Source: Mollicutes bacterium
Lineage (GTDB): Bacteria; Bacillota_I; Bacilli_A; RF39; UBA660
DNA length: 7,215 nucleotides
Direction of reading: 5' to 3'
Assembly (NCBI GenBank): GCA_012838395.1
Contig: DUPI01000044.1
Coordinates: forward strand, 1-7,215
Part shown: piece by piece, positions 6,149-7,215 of the stretch
Numbering within the stretch: position 1 is the first letter of the stretch
How the letters are laid out: each line of letters starts with the position of its first letter
Made by a program: the position numbers and the translations under genes
The notes under the pieces: model-generated
Database searches by the model: none
What the model was told of the DNA's origin: nothing
The model's input: the letters and a program-made list of their open reading frames with translations, nothing else

Positions 6149-6979
6149 ATGAACTATAAACAAGTGTTGAAAGAGTATGTAATAGTAACAATTTCAACTT
6201 TAATCATAGCTATAGCATTTAATGTTTTCTTTTTACCATTTAATATGGTTACCGGTGGTAGTAGTGGTGTGGCTGTTATTTTTAATTATTTATTAAAAAT
6301 TAATCCTTCAATAACTGTTTTAATAATGCACGTTACTGTTTTAATATTAGGATATATATTTTTAGGAAAAGAAAAAATTGTAAAATCATTATATGGATCT
6401 CTTGTGTATCCCTTATTTATTCAATTAACAATTCCGATTAGAGATTATATAATATCATTAAATATAGATAATAAAGATTTATTAGTATTTATTATTTTTG
6501 GAGCTGTTATTACCGGTCTTGCCTCTGGAACAATTTACAAGCTTGGCTATACAACTGGTGGAAGTGATATTATTAACCACATTATTCATAAATATTTCGG
6601 TTTAACAATTGGAACAGCTAATTTTGTGGTAAATGTTATTATTGTAATAAGTGGTGGGGTTGCCATTGGTTTTGAAAAAATCTTGTATGCTGTGTTGATA
6701 TTATATATTAGAGGAATATCAACTGATAAAATATTAATTGGTAACTATTCGAATAAAATATTTTATATTGTTACTCAAGAACAAGAGTTGGTTAAAGATT
6801 TTATTTTCTATGATTTAGGGTTGAAGGTTACCGAAATAAATTCTATAGGTGGATACAGTAATAATGGGTCAAAGATATTAATGTGTGTTGTTTCTAATCG
6901 TGATTATTTTATATTAAAAGAAGGAATTAGTGAATTAGACAGTACAGCTTTTTTCTTAATTACTCATGCTCATAGTTAG
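6149..6979 (+). CDS. YitT family membrane protein with C-terminal DUF2179 (copy 2)
   Basis: This paralogue of the preceding gene is 276 aa from ATG 6149. An upstream in-frame GTG at 6140 would add 3 residues and overlap the neighbour by 8 bp, but ATG has the better SD spacing. Hydrophobic segments are visible at about 8-29, 54-73, 79-95, 110-129, 157-175 and 178-190. Motifs parallel copy 1: FFLPFNMVTGGSSGVAV (27-43) and GYTTGGSDIINHII (133-146), with the canonical Gly-Gly pair. The soluble C-terminal part (about 198-274) has NKIFYIVT, SIGGYSNNGSK and AFFLITHAHS. The extreme end lacks the DAYEVKGG tail of copy 1, ending at HAHS, so the final strand differs. The pair presumably arose by duplication and may form a hetero-oligomer; that is inference. 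No clear terminator follows. Substrate and function are unknown. Confidence 0.9.
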   Translation: MNYKQVLKEYVIVTISTLIIAIAFNVFFLPFNMVTGGSSGVAVIFNYLLKINPSITVLIMHVTVLILGYIFLGKEKIVKSLYGSLVYPLFIQLTIPIRDYIISLNIDNKDLLVFIIFGAVITGLASGTIYKLGYTTGGSDIINHIIHKYFGLTIGTANFVVNVIIVISGGVAIGFEKILYAVLILYIRGISTDKILIGNYSNKIFYIVTQEQELVKDFIFYDLGLKVTEINSIGGYSNNGSKILMCVVSNRDYFILKEGISELDSTAFFLITHAHS

Positions 6980-7013
6980 CGATATTTATTTAATTTTTGG
7001 ATATAAGCTTTAG

Positions 7014-7019
7014 TATAAT
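7014..7019 (+). promoter_or_regulatory. Possible -10 box for the gene at 7092
   Basis: A perfect TATAAT lies in the 112-nt gap after the second YitT gene, but no good -35 is found 16-18 bp upstream. An alternative pair, ATGAAA (7028-7033) with TATTAT (7052-7057) at an 18-bp spacing, is also possible. The gap holds nothing else recognisable, and no strong terminator for the YitT pair. Confidence 0.4.
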
Positions 7020-7091
7020 CTTTTAAAATGAAAATATGTTTTAATATAGGATATTATTGTTTTATAAATGATTTACAGAAGGAGAAATAAT

Positions 7092-7214
7092 ATGAAAAAC
7101 ATTTACTTTAGCGATAAAGAATTTAAGGAAATTAAGCGCTACAATAGAATTAATCGGGGAATGGAAGCCATTATATATAGTTATAATGATGATATACTTA
7201 ATGCCAAAAGGTAA
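7092..7214 (+). CDS. Short 40-aa ORF at the window edge, perhaps a frameshifted gene start
   Basis: A good SD (AAGGAG, 7079-7084) lies 7 nt before ATG 7092. The frame encodes 40 residues rich in Lys, Asn, Tyr and Ile, then stops at TAA 7212-7214, one base before the window ends. The protein has no signal peptide or membrane segment. The stretch GMEAIIYSYNDDIL (residues 23-36) resembles the Gly-loop and following strands at the N-terminus of kinase-fold proteins, usually reading like G-x-x-x-x-x-Y-x-Y-x-D-D-x-L-x-K, but this similarity is from memory and weak. The +1 frame is open from 7096 to the window end and would continue as MPKGK after DDIL, so a single-base indel could have cut a longer gene short. 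Otherwise it is a genuine small protein. I cannot decide from this window. Confidence 0.45.
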   Translation: MKNIYFSDKEFKEIKRYNRINRGMEAIIYSYNDDILNAKR

Positions 7215-7215
7215 A

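Noticed and set aside
7023..7044. Small inverted repeat TTAAAA / TTTTAA in the last gap
   Set aside because: It is a 6-bp all A-T stem with a 10-nt loop, expected by chance in this base composition.
1..7215. A dif recombination site for the XerC-like recombinase
   Set aside because: I looked in the gene-free stretches for the two-armed 28-bp dif pattern and found no convincing match; dif is normally at the replication terminus, not next to xerC.

Overview
The window is strongly AT-rich, and all clear genes lie on the + strand, tightly packed with strong Shine-Dalgarno (SD) sites. This fits a low-GC Bacillota chromosome, for example a Bacilli/Erysipelotrichia-like or RF39-like gut fermenter; the exact lineage is inference. 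The visible tryptophans (tdk W98; ppdK W214, W232, W527) are all TGG, and tdk ends in TGA, so the standard/bacterial code applies rather than the Mycoplasma UGA=Trp code.

Layout. Positions 1-158 hold no supported gene. They contain a long imperfect hairpin, a CcpA/LacI-like operator half-palindrome and a good promoter for the first gene. At 159-983 is a 274-residue, Tyr-rich, charged protein of unknown function, followed by a weak terminator that includes its stop codon. At 1028-1939 is a complete XerC/XerD tyrosine recombinase. It overlaps tdk (type II thymidine kinase, 1932-2522) by 8 bp, so these two form a translationally coupled pair. At 2603-5230 is ppdK (pyruvate, phosphate dikinase) with its own consensus promoter, a TTG start and a strong terminator, so it looks like a single-gene unit. 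At 5305-6147 and 6149-6979 are two tandem paralogous YitT-type membrane proteins, each with a C-terminal DUF2179 domain, behind an extended -10 promoter. From 7092 a new leader and SD lead into a short 40-codon reading frame that stops one base before the window edge. It may be a true small gene or a frameshifted start of a larger one.

Function. The recombinase most simply serves chromosome dimer resolution, the kinase salvages thymidine, and PPDK links PEP and pyruvate with PPi/AMP-ATP exchange, a typical glycolytic step in fermenting anaerobes. The YitT pair are integral membrane proteins of unknown substrate. These are neighbouring housekeeping transcription units, not one pathway. I see no CRISPR array, insertion sequence, tRNA/rRNA gene or convincing new multi-gene system. 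The points most worth checking are the unknown first gene and its upstream operator/hairpin, the broken-looking 3' reading frame, and the repeated compact trick of placing an SD or a terminator inside the end of the preceding gene.
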